Assembly (NCBI RefSeq): GCF_000331575.1 | Contig: NZ_ANOK01000003.1 | Span: 310,001-374,000, forward strand | Source: Calidifontibacillus oryziterrae | GTDB taxonomy: Bacteria > Bacillota > Bacilli > Bacillales > Bacillaceae_J | Direction: 5' to 3' | Length of the DNA: 64,000 bases | In this document: piece after piece, positions 16,594 to 27,148 of the stretch | Numbering within the stretch: the stretch's first letter is position 1 | Layout of the letters: every line of letters begins with the position of its first letter | Notes under the pieces: model-generated | Told to the model about the DNA's origin: nothing | The model's input: only the letters and a program-made list of their open reading frames with translations | Database searches by the model: none | Position numbers and translations under genes: made by a program

Positions 16594-18669
16594 ATGGCAG
16601 ATTATTTAGTAATTGTGGAGTCACCAGCAAAGGCTAAGACAATAGAACGTTATCTTGGACGTAAATATAAAGTAAAAGCATCGATGGGACATGTTCGTGA
16701 CCTACCTAAAAGTCAAATGGGTGTTAATCCAGGTGAAGGAATTGAACCTAAGTATATTACGATCCGCGGAAAAGGGCCCGTTTTAAAAGATTTGAAAACA
16801 GCTGCAAAAAAAGTGAAGAAAGTTTTTCTAGCAGCTGACCCTGATCGCGAGGGAGAAGCGATTGCTTGGCACTTAGCACACATTTTAAATATTGATGAAA
16901 CTTCACCTTGTCGTGTTGTTTTTAATGAAATTACAAAGGATGCTATTAAAGAAGCATTTAAACATCCTAGGTCAATTAATATGGACCTCGTTAACTCGCA
17001 ACAAGCTAGAAGAATTTTAGATCGTCTTGTCGGTTATAATATTAGCCCAATTCTTTGGAAGAAAGTGAAAAAGGGACTGAGTGCGGGTCGTGTGCAATCG
17101 GTTGCTGTTCGACTTATTATTGAACGTGAAAAAGAAATAGTACAATTTATTCCGGAAGAATATTGGTCGATTAACGGACAATTCGATATGAATGGTGAGG
17201 TTTTTGAGGCTTACTTTTACGGACTTGGTGGAAATAAGGTTGAACTGAAAACAGAGTTGGATGTAAAAAATGTATTAAGCAAAGTAAAAGGAAATAAATT
17301 TAATGTGATTTCTGTAAAAAAGAAAGAAAGAAAAAGAAATCCAGTAGCACCTTTCACGACATCTACCTTACAGCAGGAAGCTGCTAGGAAGTTAAACTTT
17401 CGCGCTAAAAAGACAATGATGATTGCTCAACAGCTTTATGAAGGGCTTGACTTAGGTAAAGAAGGAACCGTTGGTCTGATTACTTATATGAGAACGGATT
17501 CAACAAGAATATCAGAAACTGCACAAACAGAAGCAAGACAGTTTATTACCTCAGAATACGGAAAGGACTATGTCGCACAAGACGTGCGTACTGAGAAGAA
17601 ATCAAGCAATGCTCAAGATGCTCATGAAGCAATTAGGCCTACATCTACGCTCCGAACACCAAATAGTTTAAAAACGTTACTTAGCCGTGACCAATTAAGA
17701 CTGTATCGCTTAATATGGGAACGTTTTGTTGCGAGCCAAATGGCAGCGGCAATTATGGATACAATGACAGTTGATCTTGAAAATGAAGGGGTTCAATTTA
17801 GAGCGAATGGCTCGAAAGTGAAATTTCCAGGTTTTATGAAGGTGTATATTGAGGGTAATGATGATGTAACAAAGGATGAAGATAAACTTTTACCTGATAT
17901 TGAGGAAGGGAAGATTGTTGTATCTAAGGAAATAGATCCGAAACAACATTTTACCCAACCACCGCCAAGATACACAGAGGCCAGACTTGTAAAGACACTC
18001 GAGGAATTGGGAATTGGACGACCTTCAACTTATGCACCAACGCTGGATACAATTCAGAAACGTGGGTATGTAGCACTTGATAATAAACGGTTTATCCCAA
18101 CTGAATTAGGAACGATTGTTCATGAATTAATGATGGAATTTTTTCCTGAAATTCTCGATTTAGAGTTTACTGCAAAAATGGAATCGAGTCTTGACCAAGT
18201 TGAAGAAGGAACTGAAAATTGGATTAAAATTATTGATGAGTTTTATCAGGGCTTTGAAAAACGGTTAAAAGTTGCTGAACAAGAAATGCAAAAGGTTGAA
18301 ATAAAAGATGAGCCAGCTGGTGAATCATGTGAAATTTGTGGTCATGATATGGTTTATAAAATGGGCCGTTACGGAAAATTTATGGCATGCTCTAATTTTC
18401 CGGAATGCCGTAATACAAAAGCGATTGTTAAGGAAATTGGCGTAGCATGTCCGAGCTGTGAAAAAGGAAATATAATAGAAAGAAAAAGTAAAAAGAATCG
18501 ACTTTTTTATGGTTGTGATACTTTTCCTAATTGTGAATTTGTCTCATGGGATAAACCGCTTGCGAGGAAATGTCCAAAGTGTAATGGTTTATTAGTTGAG
18601 AAAAAAGCAAAAAAAGGTATCCAAGTACAATGTACATCTTGCGATTATAAAGAAGAGGTTCAAGAATAA
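16594..18669 (+). CDS. topA: DNA topoisomerase I (type IA)
   Basis: 691 residues, as in Bacillus. Relaxes negative supercoils by cutting one strand. TOPRIM domain at the N-terminus ([37 protein letters not shown] with the acidic metal-binding set), the [19 protein letters not shown] region, the active-site Tyr within [14 protein letters not shown] (about residue 298), and [19 protein letters not shown]. The C-terminus holds zinc-binding modules with four-Cys patterns (CEICGHDM...CSNFPEC; CPSCEKG...CDTFPNC; CPKCNGL...CTSC). Start ATG after GGGGGGAAG. Its place between dprA and trmFO matches Bacillus. Confidence 0.97.
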   Translation: MADYLVIVESPAKAKTIERYLGRKYKVKASMGHVRDLPKSQMGVNPGEGIEPKYITIRGKGPVLKDLKTAAKKVKKVFLAADPDREGEAIAWHLAHILNIDETSPCRVVFNEITKDAIKEAFKHPRSINMDLVNSQQARRILDRLVGYNISPILWKKVKKGLSAGRVQSVAVRLIIEREKEIVQFIPEEYWSINGQFDMNGEVFEAYFYGLGGNKVELKTELDVKNVLSKVKGNKFNVISVKKKERKRNPVAPFTTSTLQQEAARKLNFRAKKTMMIAQQLYEGLDLGKEGTVGLITYMRTDSTRISETAQTEARQFITSEYGKDYVAQDVRTEKKSSNAQDAHEAIRPTSTLRTPNSLKTLLSRDQLRLYRLIWERFVASQMAAAIMDTMTVDLENEGVQFRANGSKVKFPGFMKVYIEGNDDVTKDEDKLLPDIEEGKIVVSKEIDPKQHFTQPPPRYTEARLVKTLEELGIGRPSTYAPTLDTIQKRGYVALDNKRFIPTELGTIVHELMMEFFPEILDLEFTAKMESSLDQVEEGTENWIKIIDEFYQGFEKRLKVAEQEMQKVEIKDEPAGESCEICGHDMVYKMGRYGKFMACSNFPECRNTKAIVKEIGVACPSCEKGNIIERKSKKNRLFYGCDTFPNCEFVSWDKPLARKCPKCNGLLVEKKAKKGIQVQCTSCDYKEEVQE

Positions 18670-18731
18670 ATAAGTGAAAAAGAACTCCGTGTGACAACTG
18701 ATTAATATATGTAGATAAAGGATGAACTCGA

Positions 18732-20039
18732 TTGAATAATGAATATATAACAATAGTTGGCGCGGGCTTGGCTGGGAGTGAAGCTGCATGGCAGGCCGCA
18801 AACCGTGGAGTAAAGGTCAAACTTTTTGAAATGAGGCCGAAGAAGCAAACACCTGCCCATCATACAGATCAATTTGCTGAGCTTGTATGTAGTAATTCTT
18901 TGAGAGCTAATACACTAACTAATGCTGTTGGAGTTATGAAAGAAGAAATGAGACAGCTCAACTCCTTGATCATTCAGTCAGCTGATGAATGTTCAGTGCC
19001 AGCTGGTGGTGCTTTAGCAGTTGACCGCCATGAGTTCGCTGGAATGGTGACTGAAAAGCTGAAAAATCATCCAAATATTACTGTAAAAAATGAAGAAGTG
19101 TTAGAAATTCCAGATGGGATTGCAATAATAGCTTCCGGCCCATTGACCTCAGAAGGCTTAGCTAAGCAAATTAAAGAGGTAACTGGTGAAGAGTACTTTT
19201 ATTTTTATGATGCGGCTGCCCCGATCTTAGAAAAAGAAAGCATTAACATGGAAAAAGCGTACTTAAAGTCGAGGTATGATAAGGGTGAAGCAGCATACCT
19301 TAACTGTCCGTTGACAGAGGCCGAATTTACTACTTTTTATGAGGCGTTAATTACTGCAGAGACTGTTCCATTAAAGGAGTTTGAGAAAGAAATCTTTTTT
19401 GAAGGCTGTATGCCGTTAGAAGTAATGGCTAAGCGCGGTAAAAAAACACTTCTTTTCGGACCTCTTAAGCCAGTAGGGTTAGAGGATCCGCGCACGGGTA
19501 AGCGTCCATTTGCAGTTGTACAGTTAAGGCAGGATGACGCAGCAGGGACGCTATATAACATTGTTGGTTTTCAAACCCATTTAAAGTGGGGGGCGCAGCA
19601 AGAAGTTATTCGCTTAATACCAGGTTTAGAAAATGCAGAGATTGTCAGATACGGCGTCATGCACCGAAATACATTTATCAATTCACCAAAGCTTCTTAAT
19701 GCAACATATCAATTGAGAGCTAGTGAAAAGCTATTTTTTGCAGGTCAGATGACAGGTGTCGAAGGTTATGTAGAGTCAGCGGCTTCAGGTCTTGTTGCGG
19801 GGATTAATGCAGCAAAGTTATATTACAATAAACCGCCAGTCGAGTTTCCTGAGGATACAGCAATTGGAAGTATGGCAAAATATATTACAAGCACTAACAG
19901 TAATAACTTCCAGCCTATGAATGCAAACTTTGGCTTGTTTCCGCCATTACCTGAGAGAATTAAAGGTAAACAAGAACGTAATGAAAAGCATGCAGAAAGA
20001 GCGTTAGCGTCAATTCGGAATTTTGTAAATTATATATAA
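18732..20039 (+). CDS. trmFO: tRNA (uracil-54-C5) methyltransferase, folate dependent
   Basis: 435 residues (older name gid). It uses methylenetetrahydrofolate and FADH2 to make ribothymidine-54 in the T-loop of tRNAs. The FAD-binding motif is at the N-terminus ([21 protein letters not shown]), with [56 protein letters not shown] and [16 protein letters not shown], all typical. The start is TTG (18732), with AAAGGATG upstream; no in-frame ATG fits as well. It is followed by a terminator, not by xerC as in Bacillus subtilis. Confidence 0.96.
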   Translation: MNNEYITIVGAGLAGSEAAWQAANRGVKVKLFEMRPKKQTPAHHTDQFAELVCSNSLRANTLTNAVGVMKEEMRQLNSLIIQSADECSVPAGGALAVDRHEFAGMVTEKLKNHPNITVKNEEVLEIPDGIAIIASGPLTSEGLAKQIKEVTGEEYFYFYDAAAPILEKESINMEKAYLKSRYDKGEAAYLNCPLTEAEFTTFYEALITAETVPLKEFEKEIFFEGCMPLEVMAKRGKKTLLFGPLKPVGLEDPRTGKRPFAVVQLRQDDAAGTLYNIVGFQTHLKWGAQQEVIRLIPGLENAEIVRYGVMHRNTFINSPKLLNATYQLRASEKLFFAGQMTGVEGYVESAASGLVAGINAAKLYYNKPPVEFPEDTAIGSMAKYITSTNSNNFQPMNANFGLFPPLPERIKGKQERNEKHAERALASIRNFVNYI

Positions 20040-20049
20040 ATTATTTGCA

Positions 20050-20086
20050 AAGGGCTACACCAATATGGTACGATTTAGTAGCCCTT
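20050..20086 (+). terminator. Terminator-like hairpin after trmFO
   Basis: AAGGGCTAC pairs with GTAGCCCTT (9 bp), 19-nt loop, followed by ATAATTTTATC. It ends the topA-trmFO unit exactly where xerC would begin in relatives. Confidence 0.65.
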
Positions 20087-20169
20087 ATAATTTTATCTAA
20101 ATATCATTTATTACCCACATTTCTTAATGTTTAGATGAGAGTGATAACGAGAAATTATTTTTTAATTAA

Positions 20170-20198
20170 AGCAGCAATGAAAGGTAGAATTTGCTGCT
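20170..20198 (+). other. Hairpin in the hslV leader
   Basis: AGCAGCAA pairs with TTGCTGCT (8 bp) around a 13-nt loop and is followed by GTTTTGTATGTTT. It lies 41 nt before the hslV start and could act as an attenuator or a second terminator. Confidence 0.45.
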
Positions 20199-20239
20199 GT
20201 TTTGTATGTTTGGAAATTATTAAATATAGGGGGGCTATT

Positions 20240-20785
20240 ATGAATTCTTCATTTCATGCAACCACTATTTTTGCAATTAAACATCAAGGAAAATGTGCGA
20301 TGGCTGGTGATGGTCAAGTTACCTTCGGGAATGCTGTTGTTATGAAGCATACCGCTCGAAAGGTTCGGAAATTATATAACGGAAAAGTTGTTGCCGGTTT
20401 TGCAGGATCTGTTGCTGATGCTTTTACTTTATTTGAAAAATTCGAAGGAAGATTAGATGAGTACAATGGTAATCTGCAACGCGCAGCTGTTGAATTAGCA
20501 AAGGAATGGAGAAGCGATAAAGTACTTCGTCGTCTTGAAGCAATGCTGATCGTTATGAATACTGAGCACCTTTTTATTGTTTCAGGGACAGGTGAAGTAA
20601 TTGAACCTGATGATGGAATTCTGGCAATAGGATCAGGTGGGAATTATGCATTGGCAGCTGGTCGAGCTTTGAAGAAATATGCCGGGGAAGGACTAACGGC
20701 AAAGGAAATTGCAAAGTCTGCGTTAGAGATAGCTAGTGATATTTGTGTTTATACAAATTCGAATATCATTGTGGAAGAACTATAA
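20240..20785 (+). CDS. hslV: ATP-dependent protease proteolytic subunit HslV (ClpQ/CodW)
   Basis: 181 residues from ATG 20240, which has AGGGGGG just upstream; an open frame back to 20135 is not supported. HslV forms the peptidase rings of the HslUV (ClpYQ) protease. Family pattern: [58 protein letters not shown] and [15 protein letters not shown]. In Bacillus subtilis the protein starts MSSFHATT and works with an N-terminal Ser after Met removal. Here it starts MNSSFHATT; the extra Asn after Met should block methionine aminopeptidase, so exposure of a catalytic Ser or Thr would need another step. It is 18 bp from hslU. Confidence 0.95.
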   Translation: MNSSFHATTIFAIKHQGKCAMAGDGQVTFGNAVVMKHTARKVRKLYNGKVVAGFAGSVADAFTLFEKFEGRLDEYNGNLQRAAVELAKEWRSDKVLRRLEAMLIVMNTEHLFIVSGTGEVIEPDDGILAIGSGGNYALAAGRALKKYAGEGLTAKEIAKSALEIASDICVYTNSNIIVEEL

Positions 20786-20803
20786 AAGTTGGAGGGATCA
20801 ATA

Positions 20804-22195
20804 ATGAAGAAGGATTTAACTCCACGGCAAATAGTCGATAAGTTAGACCAATTTATTGTTGGCCAGAATAAAGCAAAACGAGCAGTGGCTGTTGCATTGA
20901 GAAATCGTTATCGTCGCAGCTTGTTAAATGAGAAGCTTCGAGATGAAATAACACCTAAGAACATCTTAATGATTGGACCTACAGGTGTTGGAAAGACCGA
21001 AATCGCAAGAAGACTTGCGAAGCTAGTAGGAGCACCTTTTATAAAGGTAGAGGCTACAAAATTTACGGAAGTTGGCTATGTTGGACGTGATGTCGAGTCT
21101 ATGGTGAGAGATCTTATCGAAACTTCGATTCGATTGGTTAAGGAAGAGAAAATGCAAAGCGTTCAAACAAAAGCTGAGGAAAATGCAAACAAACGCCTTG
21201 TAGAGTTACTTGTTCCTGCAAAGCAAAAACAAACTCAATATAAAAATCCATTAGAAATGTTTTTTGGTGGACAGAACGAAGCCAATGATACGGAACAACA
21301 AACTGATGATCAAGACATTAATCAAAGACGTAAGCAAATGGCCCATCAATTAGCGTTAGGTGAACTAGAAGATCATATGGTTACGGTTGAAGTTGAAGAG
21401 CAACAGCAATCCATGTTTGATTTGCTTCAAGGCTCAGGGATGGAACAAATGGGAATGAATATGCAGGATGCCTTTAGTTCCCTCATACCGAAAAGAAAGA
21501 AAAAACGTAAGTTAACGGTGCGGGAAGCAAGAAAGGTTTTGATCCAGGATGAAGCCAATAAGTTAATTGATATGGAAGAGGTTACAGGTGAAGCAGTATC
21601 AAAAGCGGAACAAATGGGAATTATTTTCATTGATGAAATTGATAAAATTGCGGGAAAACATCAAAGTTCTGCAGATGTTTCCCGTGAGGGTGTTCAACGA
21701 GATATCTTACCAATTGTTGAAGGGTCAACAGTTATGACAAAATATGGACCAGTAAAAACGGATCATGTTCTGTTTGTTGCTGCTGGAGCATTCCACATCG
21801 CAAAACCATCGGATTTAATTCCTGAACTGCAAGGTCGTTTTCCAATTCGAGTAGAATTAACTAACTTGGGAGTTGAAGATTTTATTAGAATTTTAACGGA
21901 GCCAAGTAACGCACTTCTTAAACAATATCAAGCATTATTGGAAACCGAAGGTATAAAACTTGAATTTTCTGACGATGCTATTCGTAAGATTGCGGAAATT
22001 GCTTTTGATGTCAATCAAGAAACCGATAACATTGGTGCAAGGAGGCTTCATACAGTACTTGAGCGATTGTTAGAGGATCTTTCCTTTGAAGCAAGTGATA
22101 TAACCATGGAAAAAATAACAATTACGCCAGAATATGTTGAAGAAAAATTGAACTCTATTGCAAGAAATAAAGATTTAAGTCAATATATATTATAA
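20804..22195 (+). CDS. hslU: HslUV ATPase subunit HslU (ClpY/CodX)
   Basis: 463 residues from ATG 20804 with GGAGGG upstream (an upstream in-frame TTG at 20789 overlaps that site and is unlikely). AAA+ unfoldase that feeds substrates to HslV. N-terminal [24 protein letters not shown], Walker [15 protein letters not shown], pore motif region [10 protein letters not shown], Walker [13 protein letters not shown], sensor regions ([12 protein letters not shown]) and sensor 2 [17 protein letters not shown]. The I domain (about 110-240) is rich in Gln. C-terminus LSQYIL is the tail that docks into HslV. Same operon as hslV and codY. Confidence 0.97.
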   Translation: MKKDLTPRQIVDKLDQFIVGQNKAKRAVAVALRNRYRRSLLNEKLRDEITPKNILMIGPTGVGKTEIARRLAKLVGAPFIKVEATKFTEVGYVGRDVESMVRDLIETSIRLVKEEKMQSVQTKAEENANKRLVELLVPAKQKQTQYKNPLEMFFGGQNEANDTEQQTDDQDINQRRKQMAHQLALGELEDHMVTVEVEEQQQSMFDLLQGSGMEQMGMNMQDAFSSLIPKRKKKRKLTVREARKVLIQDEANKLIDMEEVTGEAVSKAEQMGIIFIDEIDKIAGKHQSSADVSREGVQRDILPIVEGSTVMTKYGPVKTDHVLFVAAGAFHIAKPSDLIPELQGRFPIRVELTNLGVEDFIRILTEPSNALLKQYQALLETEGIKLEFSDDAIRKIAEIAFDVNQETDNIGARRLHTVLERLLEDLSFEASDITMEKITITPEYVEEKLNSIARNKDLSQYIL

Positions 22196-22223
22196 ATAGC
22201 GTATCTATAATAGGAGGAGTAAA

Positions 22224-23003
22224 ATGAAACTGCTAGAAAAAACAAGACAAATTAATGCTATGCTACAAAAAGTTGCAGGGAAGCCAGTTAATTTTAAAGA
22301 AATGGCAGAAACTTTACGGGACGTTATTGAAGCAAATATTTATGTCGTTAGTCGTCGAGGGAAATTATTAGGATTTGCAATCAAACAGGAAATTGAAAAT
22401 GAACGCATGAAAAAGATGCTTGAAGAAAGACAATTTCCGACTGAATATACAAATAACCTATTCAATGTAACAGAAACATCAGCTAATATTGATATTAATA
22501 GTGAATACACAGCCTTCCCAGTTGAAAATAGAGATCTCTTTCAATCAGGGTTAACTACAATCATTCCGATTATTGGCGGCGGAGAACGATTAGGTACGCT
22601 AATACTTGCAAGAGTTCAAGAAAAGTTCGAAGATGATGATTTGATTCTTGGCGAATATGGTGCAACTGTTGTTGGAATGGAGATCCTACGCGAGAAAGCG
22701 GAAGAAATCGAAGAGGAAGCAAGAAGCAAAGCAGTTGTCCAAATGGCGATTAGTTCCTTATCTTATAGCGAACTTGAAGCAATTGAACATATTTTTGAAG
22801 AGCTTGACGGAAATGAAGGCTTGCTCGTAGCAAGTAAAATAGCTGACCGAGTTGGAATTACTCGTTCTGTGATCGTTAACGCGTTACGCAAGCTAGAAAG
22901 TGCTGGTGTTATTGAATCACGCTCTTTAGGAATGAAAGGAACATATATTAAAGTATTAAATGATAAATTTCTTGTAGAGCTTTCCAAACTAAAAACAAGT
23001 TAA
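22224..23003 (+). CDS. codY: GTP-sensing global transcriptional repressor CodY
   Basis: 259 residues, the same length as Bacillus subtilis CodY. N-terminal GAF domain (about 1-155) that binds branched-chain amino acids, a linker helix rich in Glu ([20 protein letters not shown]), and a C-terminal winged helix-turn-helix ([39 protein letters not shown]). It represses stationary-phase, nutrient-uptake and often motility genes when GTP and branched-chain amino acids are abundant. Preceded by AGGAGGAG; 28 bp after hslU. The fla/che operon that it regulates in Bacillus subtilis follows directly. Confidence 0.97.
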   Translation: MKLLEKTRQINAMLQKVAGKPVNFKEMAETLRDVIEANIYVVSRRGKLLGFAIKQEIENERMKKMLEERQFPTEYTNNLFNVTETSANIDINSEYTAFPVENRDLFQSGLTTIIPIIGGGERLGTLILARVQEKFEDDDLILGEYGATVVGMEILREKAEEIEEEARSKAVVQMAISSLSYSELEAIEHIFEELDGNEGLLVASKIADRVGITRSVIVNALRKLESAGVIESRSLGMKGTYIKVLNDKFLVELSKLKTS

Positions 23004-23064
23004 ACGATAAAAAATATTGGAACTATTAGGAAAAATAGCCAAATATAAGTAGGATTTTTAAAAT

Positions 23065-23098
23065 CTGTGTCGAATGTATTCGATGCAGGTTTTTTTTG
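23065..23098 (+). terminator. Intrinsic terminator after codY
   Basis: CTGTGTCGAA pairs with TTCGATGCAG (10 bp with two G-U pairs), 4-nt loop TGTA, then G and eight T. Ends the hslVU-codY unit before the fla/che operon. Confidence 0.85.
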
Positions 23099-23305
23099 TT
23101 TTAAAAAAATAGGACTATTAGATGCTTTTTTGTATACATTTGTCGACAATTTGATTTTTATGTTATCTTTTACAGGAAAATCATTTATAATTAAAAATAA
23201 TTGTGTTCAATATTTAATATGTAAATTATATTAATTTGTGCCAGCAAACTATGAGTTCAATGTGTAGTAAGAGTAAGTAAAATGAAAATAGAGCGAGGGG
23301 AAATT
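23099..23305. promoter_or_regulatory. Upstream region of the fla/che operon
   Basis: About 200 bp of AT-rich DNA before flgB (302 bp from codY to flgB). The operon promoter should be here, but I find no strong sigma-A pair and no clear SigD site. There is a TATAAT at about 23188 with a poor -35. A perfect 10-bp palindrome TTGTCGACAA (23140-23149) is a possible operator. No standard CodY box was recognised. Confidence 0.4.
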
Positions 23306-23692
23306 ATGAAACTATTTTCAAATTCGATGAATCTGTTAGAAAATTCATTAGCCTATTCTTCTCTTAAGCAGAAGGTGACTGCGAATAATATTGCAAATGT
23401 GGATACACCAAACTATAAAGCAAAAGATGTTAGCTTTAAAACGGAATTGGAAAATGCGTCTTTACGTGCTTATCGAACGGATCATCGCCATATTGAGTTT
23501 AAACGTGGGGCTTCTAATTTAAGTGTCTACACAACGAAAAATACCTCCTATAATCATAATGGTAATAATGTTGATATTGATAAAGAAATGTCTGATATGG
23601 CACAAAATCAAATCTACTACTATGTCCTAATTGATCGTATGAATAGTAAGTTTAATGGCTTAAAAGAGGCTTTTAAGGGAGGTAACGGATGA
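23306..23692 (+). CDS. flgB: Flagellar basal body rod protein FlgB
   Basis: 128 residues from ATG 23306, which has GAGGGG eight bases upstream (an in-frame ATG at 23282 has no such site). Proximal rod protein, exported by the flagellar type III system. Rod-family N-terminal motif ANNIANVDTPNYKAKDVSF and a C-terminal NNVDIDKEMSDMAQNQIYYYVLIDRMNSKF. First gene of the long fla/che operon; its stop overlaps flgC. Confidence 0.95.
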   Translation: MKLFSNSMNLLENSLAYSSLKQKVTANNIANVDTPNYKAKDVSFKTELENASLRAYRTDHRHIEFKRGASNLSVYTTKNTSYNHNGNNVDIDKEMSDMAQNQIYYYVLIDRMNSKFNGLKEAFKGGNG

Positions 23693-24144
23693 TGCGAGTT
23701 TTTAACGGAATGAATATTTCTGCATCTGCTTTGACAGCACAACGTTTCCGTATGGATGTAATATCTTCTAATATGGCAAATGCTGAAACGACAAGAGCTA
23801 ATTTTGTCAATGGAGAGTGGCAGCCATATCGAAGAAAGATGGTTGACTTATCGCCAACAACTGGTAGATTTGATTCATATTTAAACAAAGCGATGAAAAA
23901 TTCAGGTTCACCTGGTGAAGGTGTCCGTGTTAGCAGGGTTGTAGAGGATCAAACACCATTTAAAATGGTTTATAATCCAGATCATCCAGATGCGAATGAA
24001 GAAGGTTATGTAGCAATGCCTAACGTAGACCCGCTTAAGGAAATGGTCGATTTTATGAGTGCGACTAGATCATATGAAGCAAATATTACTGCGTTTAATG
24101 CTACAAAAGGAATGTTAATGAAGGCGCTTGAAATCGGAAAGTAG
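23689..24144 (+). CDS. flgC: Flagellar basal body rod protein FlgC
   Basis: 151 residues, usual length. Rod-family N-terminus SALTAQRFRMDVISSNMANAETTRA and C-terminal KEMVDFMSATRSYEANITAFNATKGMLMKALEIGK. Two adjacent ATGs (23689 and 23692) follow GGGAGGT; either may be used. The start overlaps the flgB stop, so translation is probably coupled. Confidence 0.95.
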   Translation: MMRVFNGMNISASALTAQRFRMDVISSNMANAETTRANFVNGEWQPYRRKMVDLSPTTGRFDSYLNKAMKNSGSPGEGVRVSRVVEDQTPFKMVYNPDHPDANEEGYVAMPNVDPLKEMVDFMSATRSYEANITAFNATKGMLMKALEIGK

Positions 24145-24159
24145 TAGGAGGGAAGATAA

Positions 24160-24468
24160 ATGGAACGAATTTCACCTTTTAATATGAATCAACCCATTAG
24201 ACCATATGAGATAAATAATACGCAAAAGGCAACTGCCGCAGATGCTCATAAGAGATTTTCAGAAGCTTTAAGTAATGCCATTAATGATTTAAATAAATCA
24301 CAAATACAATCTGATACTACAACAGAAAAATTTATTACAGGGCAAATATCTGATATCCACGAAGTCATGATTGCAGCGCAAAAAGCTAGCGTGACTCGTC
24401 AGGCCGCGATTGAAGTTAGGAATAAGGTTATTGACGCCTATAAAGAAATAATGAGAATGCAAGTATAA
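24160..24468 (+). CDS. fliE: Flagellar hook-basal body complex protein FliE
   Basis: 102 residues. Joins the MS ring to the rod. Typical FliE end: DIHEVMIAAQKASVTRQAAIEVRNKVIDAYKEIMRMQ. The start follows TAGGAGGG, 15 bp after flgC. Confidence 0.95.
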   Translation: MERISPFNMNQPIRPYEINNTQKATAADAHKRFSEALSNAINDLNKSQIQSDTTTEKFITGQISDIHEVMIAAQKASVTRQAAIEVRNKVIDAYKEIMRMQV

Positions 24469-24541
24469 ATAATTAGTTAAATAAAGAGAGAATGTATTTA
24501 AAAGAGGAATTGTATATTGATTTATTAAGCTGGGGGACGCT

Positions 24542-26122
24542 ATGAACGAGAAGCTATTAAACTTCAAAACAAAATTTATAGATTTTTGGAACGCGAGAAC
24601 AAAAACCCAACAAGGGGTTATTATCGGTTCAATCGTTTCCATAATTGCTCTATTAATTCTCGTATCAACCATTGCTGCTAAACCAAATCTCGTCCCACTC
24701 TTTCATAATGTATCACCACAGGAAATCGGTCAAATTAAAGCTACTTTGGATGAAAGAGGTATTCAATCTGAAATCACTCCAGGTGGTACCGGAATATTAG
24801 TTCCTGAAGAGCTAGTTGATACTTTATTAGTGGAATTATCCGCAGAGGGAATTCCGGATAGCGGTGAAACGTACTTTTCATCGTTTGGTGAAAGCGGGTT
24901 TGGTATAACGCAAGAAGAATTTGAAATGAGGAAAAATGCTGCTGTACAAAGTGAATTAAAACGACTTATTAAAAAGTTTGAAGGTGTACAAGATGCAGAA
25001 GTAATGATTTCGCTACCACAGCAGAGCGTGTTTATAGGTGAAGAGCAAGGGACTGCTTCCGCATCAATTGTCATCCACCAAAAGCCTGGCTATAAATTTA
25101 AAGATGAACAGATTGAAGGTCTTTATCATCTAGTTTCAAAAAGTGTGGCAAACCTACCTATTGAGAATATCGTCATTACGAATCAATATTTTGAGCATAT
25201 CGATAAGAAGAATTTATTTGCTTCAAATAGTGATACATCCCGTATTCAATTTGCTGATCAATATCAAATTCAGAAACAAATTGAAAGGGATATTCAGCTT
25301 CAAGTGCAACAAATGTTAGGTCTAATGATGGGTAGGGAAAAGGTTATTGTTACTGTCACAGCAGACATTGATACATCTCAGGTTAATACTAGAAGCGATA
25401 TTGTACAACCAATCGATGAAGAAAATATGAAGGGTATTGCAATAAGTGCTGAGAAAATTTCCGAATCGTTCGTTGGTAGTGGGACGGGGCCTGGCGGTGT
25501 TGTCGGAACTGGTGAAACTGATATTCCGAATCAATATGTTGAGCAAACAGGAGAAAATGGAGAATACGAAAATATAGAGGAACGAATTAATTATGATGTA
25601 ACACGGATCATGGAGACAGTTGAAGGATCTCCGTATAAAGTGGAAGACTTAGGTATTCAGGTGGCAATCGATAGTACAGATATGGATGAACAAACGATGC
25701 AAGCTTTGACACCTGAAATTCAAAATATGTTAAATGGAATTATCAAAACAACTGTTTCCAATAAAGATGCAAATCTAGATGGTCGTGTTAATGTTACATG
25801 GCAACAATTTAATGGCATTGTACCATTACCAGAGCCGACTTTTATGGATTTCTTAATGAATAATCCTTCACTAGTACTTGTAGGCTTGCTATTATTACTA
25901 ATTATTATTGTAGCAATTGTATTGCTTGTTCGTAGGAAAAAGAAAGGGAATGTTGATAATGAGATACAAGAAATGGCGAAGACGCCATCATTTGATATCC
26001 CAGATGTTAACGAAGAACACGAAACAGAGGCAGTTGCAAGAAGAAAACAATTAGAAAAAATGGCAAAAGAAAAACCAGATGAATTTGCGAAGCTGCTTCG
26101 CTCATGGTTAGCAGAAGATTAG
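24542..26122 (+). CDS. fliF: Flagellar MS-ring protein FliF
   Basis: 526 residues, usual for Bacillus. Membrane ring on which the rotor and export gate are built. TM helix 1 at about 24-44 (GVIIGSIVSIIALLILVSTI), a large outer ring-building region with the YscJ-like motif (FEMRKNAAVQSELKRLIKKFEGVQDAEVMISLP), TM helix 2 at about 439-462 (PSLVLVGLLLLLIIIVAIVLL), and a short cytoplasmic tail that binds FliG. Ribosome binding site GGGGG lies eight bases before the ATG. Operon context as in Bacillus subtilis. Confidence 0.97.
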   Translation: MNEKLLNFKTKFIDFWNARTKTQQGVIIGSIVSIIALLILVSTIAAKPNLVPLFHNVSPQEIGQIKATLDERGIQSEITPGGTGILVPEELVDTLLVELSAEGIPDSGETYFSSFGESGFGITQEEFEMRKNAAVQSELKRLIKKFEGVQDAEVMISLPQQSVFIGEEQGTASASIVIHQKPGYKFKDEQIEGLYHLVSKSVANLPIENIVITNQYFEHIDKKNLFASNSDTSRIQFADQYQIQKQIERDIQLQVQQMLGLMMGREKVIVTVTADIDTSQVNTRSDIVQPIDEENMKGIAISAEKISESFVGSGTGPGGVVGTGETDIPNQYVEQTGENGEYENIEERINYDVTRIMETVEGSPYKVEDLGIQVAIDSTDMDEQTMQALTPEIQNMLNGIIKTTVSNKDANLDGRVNVTWQQFNGIVPLPEPTFMDFLMNNPSLVLVGLLLLLIIIVAIVLLVRRKKKGNVDNEIQEMAKTPSFDIPDVNEEHETEAVARRKQLEKMAKEKPDEFAKLLRSWLAED

Positions 26123-26134
26123 GAGGAAAGTGTA

Positions 26135-27148
26135 ATGGCTAGGAATTCTGAAGAATTAACAGGCAGACAAAAGGCCGCAATACTCCTAATTTCTCTTGGA
26201 CCTGAAGTTTCTGCACAAGTTTATAAGCATTTATCAGAGGAAGAAATTGAAAAGCTTACCCTTGAAATCTCAAGTGTCAAAAAAGTAGAAACAAAGCAAA
26301 AGGAGGATGTACTTGAGCAATTCCATCAAATTGCACTTGCGCAAGAATACATCTCTCAAGGCGGTATAGGCTATGCCAAAACCGTCCTTGAAAAAGCATT
26401 AGGATCTGACCAAGCGGCATCAATTATTAACCGTTTGACTTCATCCTTGCAAGTAAAACCATTCGACTTTGCGAGAAGAGCCGAACCTTCCCAGATACTT
26501 AACTTTATCCAAAACGAGCATCCGCAGACAATTTCTTTAATTTTGTCGTATCTTGACCCAGAGAAAGCTGGTCAAATACTATCTGAGCTTCCCCAAGAAG
26601 TACAAGCAGATATTGCAAGAAGGATTGCTTTAATGGATAGTACATCACCAGAGGTCATTAATGAAGTTGAACAGATTCTGGAACGAAAGCTGTCTGCTAC
26701 CGTTACACAAGACTATACGCAAACCGGTGGTATTGAAGCAGTCGTTGAAGTGTTGAATGGTGTAGATAGAAGTACTGAGCGGACAATACTAGATGCGCTT
26801 GAAATTCAAGACCCAGAACTAGCTGAAGAGATTAAAAAGAGAATGTTTGTCTTTGAAGATATCGTTACGCTTGATAATCGGGCTATTCAACGTGTCATCC
26901 GTGATTGTGAGAACGAAGACCTTATGCTTGCGCTTAAGGTTGCAAGTGAAGAAGTGCGAGAGACAGTATTTAAAAACATGTCTAAACGTATGGCAGAAAC
27001 GTTCAAGGAAGAAATGGAGTTTATGGGACCTGTACGTCTTCGTGATGTTGAAGAAGCACAGACAAGGATTGTTGCAACGATTAGACGTCTAGAAGAAGCA
27101 GGTGAAATCGTTGTAGCACGCGGTGGAGGAGATGATATTATTGTCTAG
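26135..27148 (+). CDS. fliG: Flagellar motor switch protein FliG
   Basis: 337 residues, normal. Rotor protein that contacts the stator. N-terminal domain (LTGRQKAAILLISLGPEVSAQVYKHL), the EHPQT motif in the middle domain (IQNEHPQTISLILSYLDP) and the C-terminal torque helix (DNRAIQRVIRDCENEDLMLALKVASEEVRETVFKNMSKRMAE) with its charged residues. Start after TTAGGAGGAAAG. Overlaps the start of fliH slightly. Confidence 0.97.
   Translation: MARNSEELTGRQKAAILLISLGPEVSAQVYKHLSEEEIEKLTLEISSVKKVETKQKEDVLEQFHQIALAQEYISQGGIGYAKTVLEKALGSDQAASIINRLTSSLQVKPFDFARRAEPSQILNFIQNEHPQTISLILSYLDPEKAGQILSELPQEVQADIARRIALMDSTSPEVINEVEQILERKLSATVTQDYTQTGGIEAVVEVLNGVDRSTERTILDALEIQDPELAEEIKKRMFVFEDIVTLDNRAIQRVIRDCENEDLMLALKVASEEVRETVFKNMSKRMAETFKEEMEFMGPVRLRDVEEAQTRIVATIRRLEEAGEIVVARGGGDDIIV

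Noticed and set aside
20135-20239. Open frame extending HslV upstream by 35 residues, with a CCC-F-V-C run
   Set aside because: It runs through a hairpin, has no ribosome binding site, and HslV proteins start near the ATG at 20240, which has a strong AGGGGGG.
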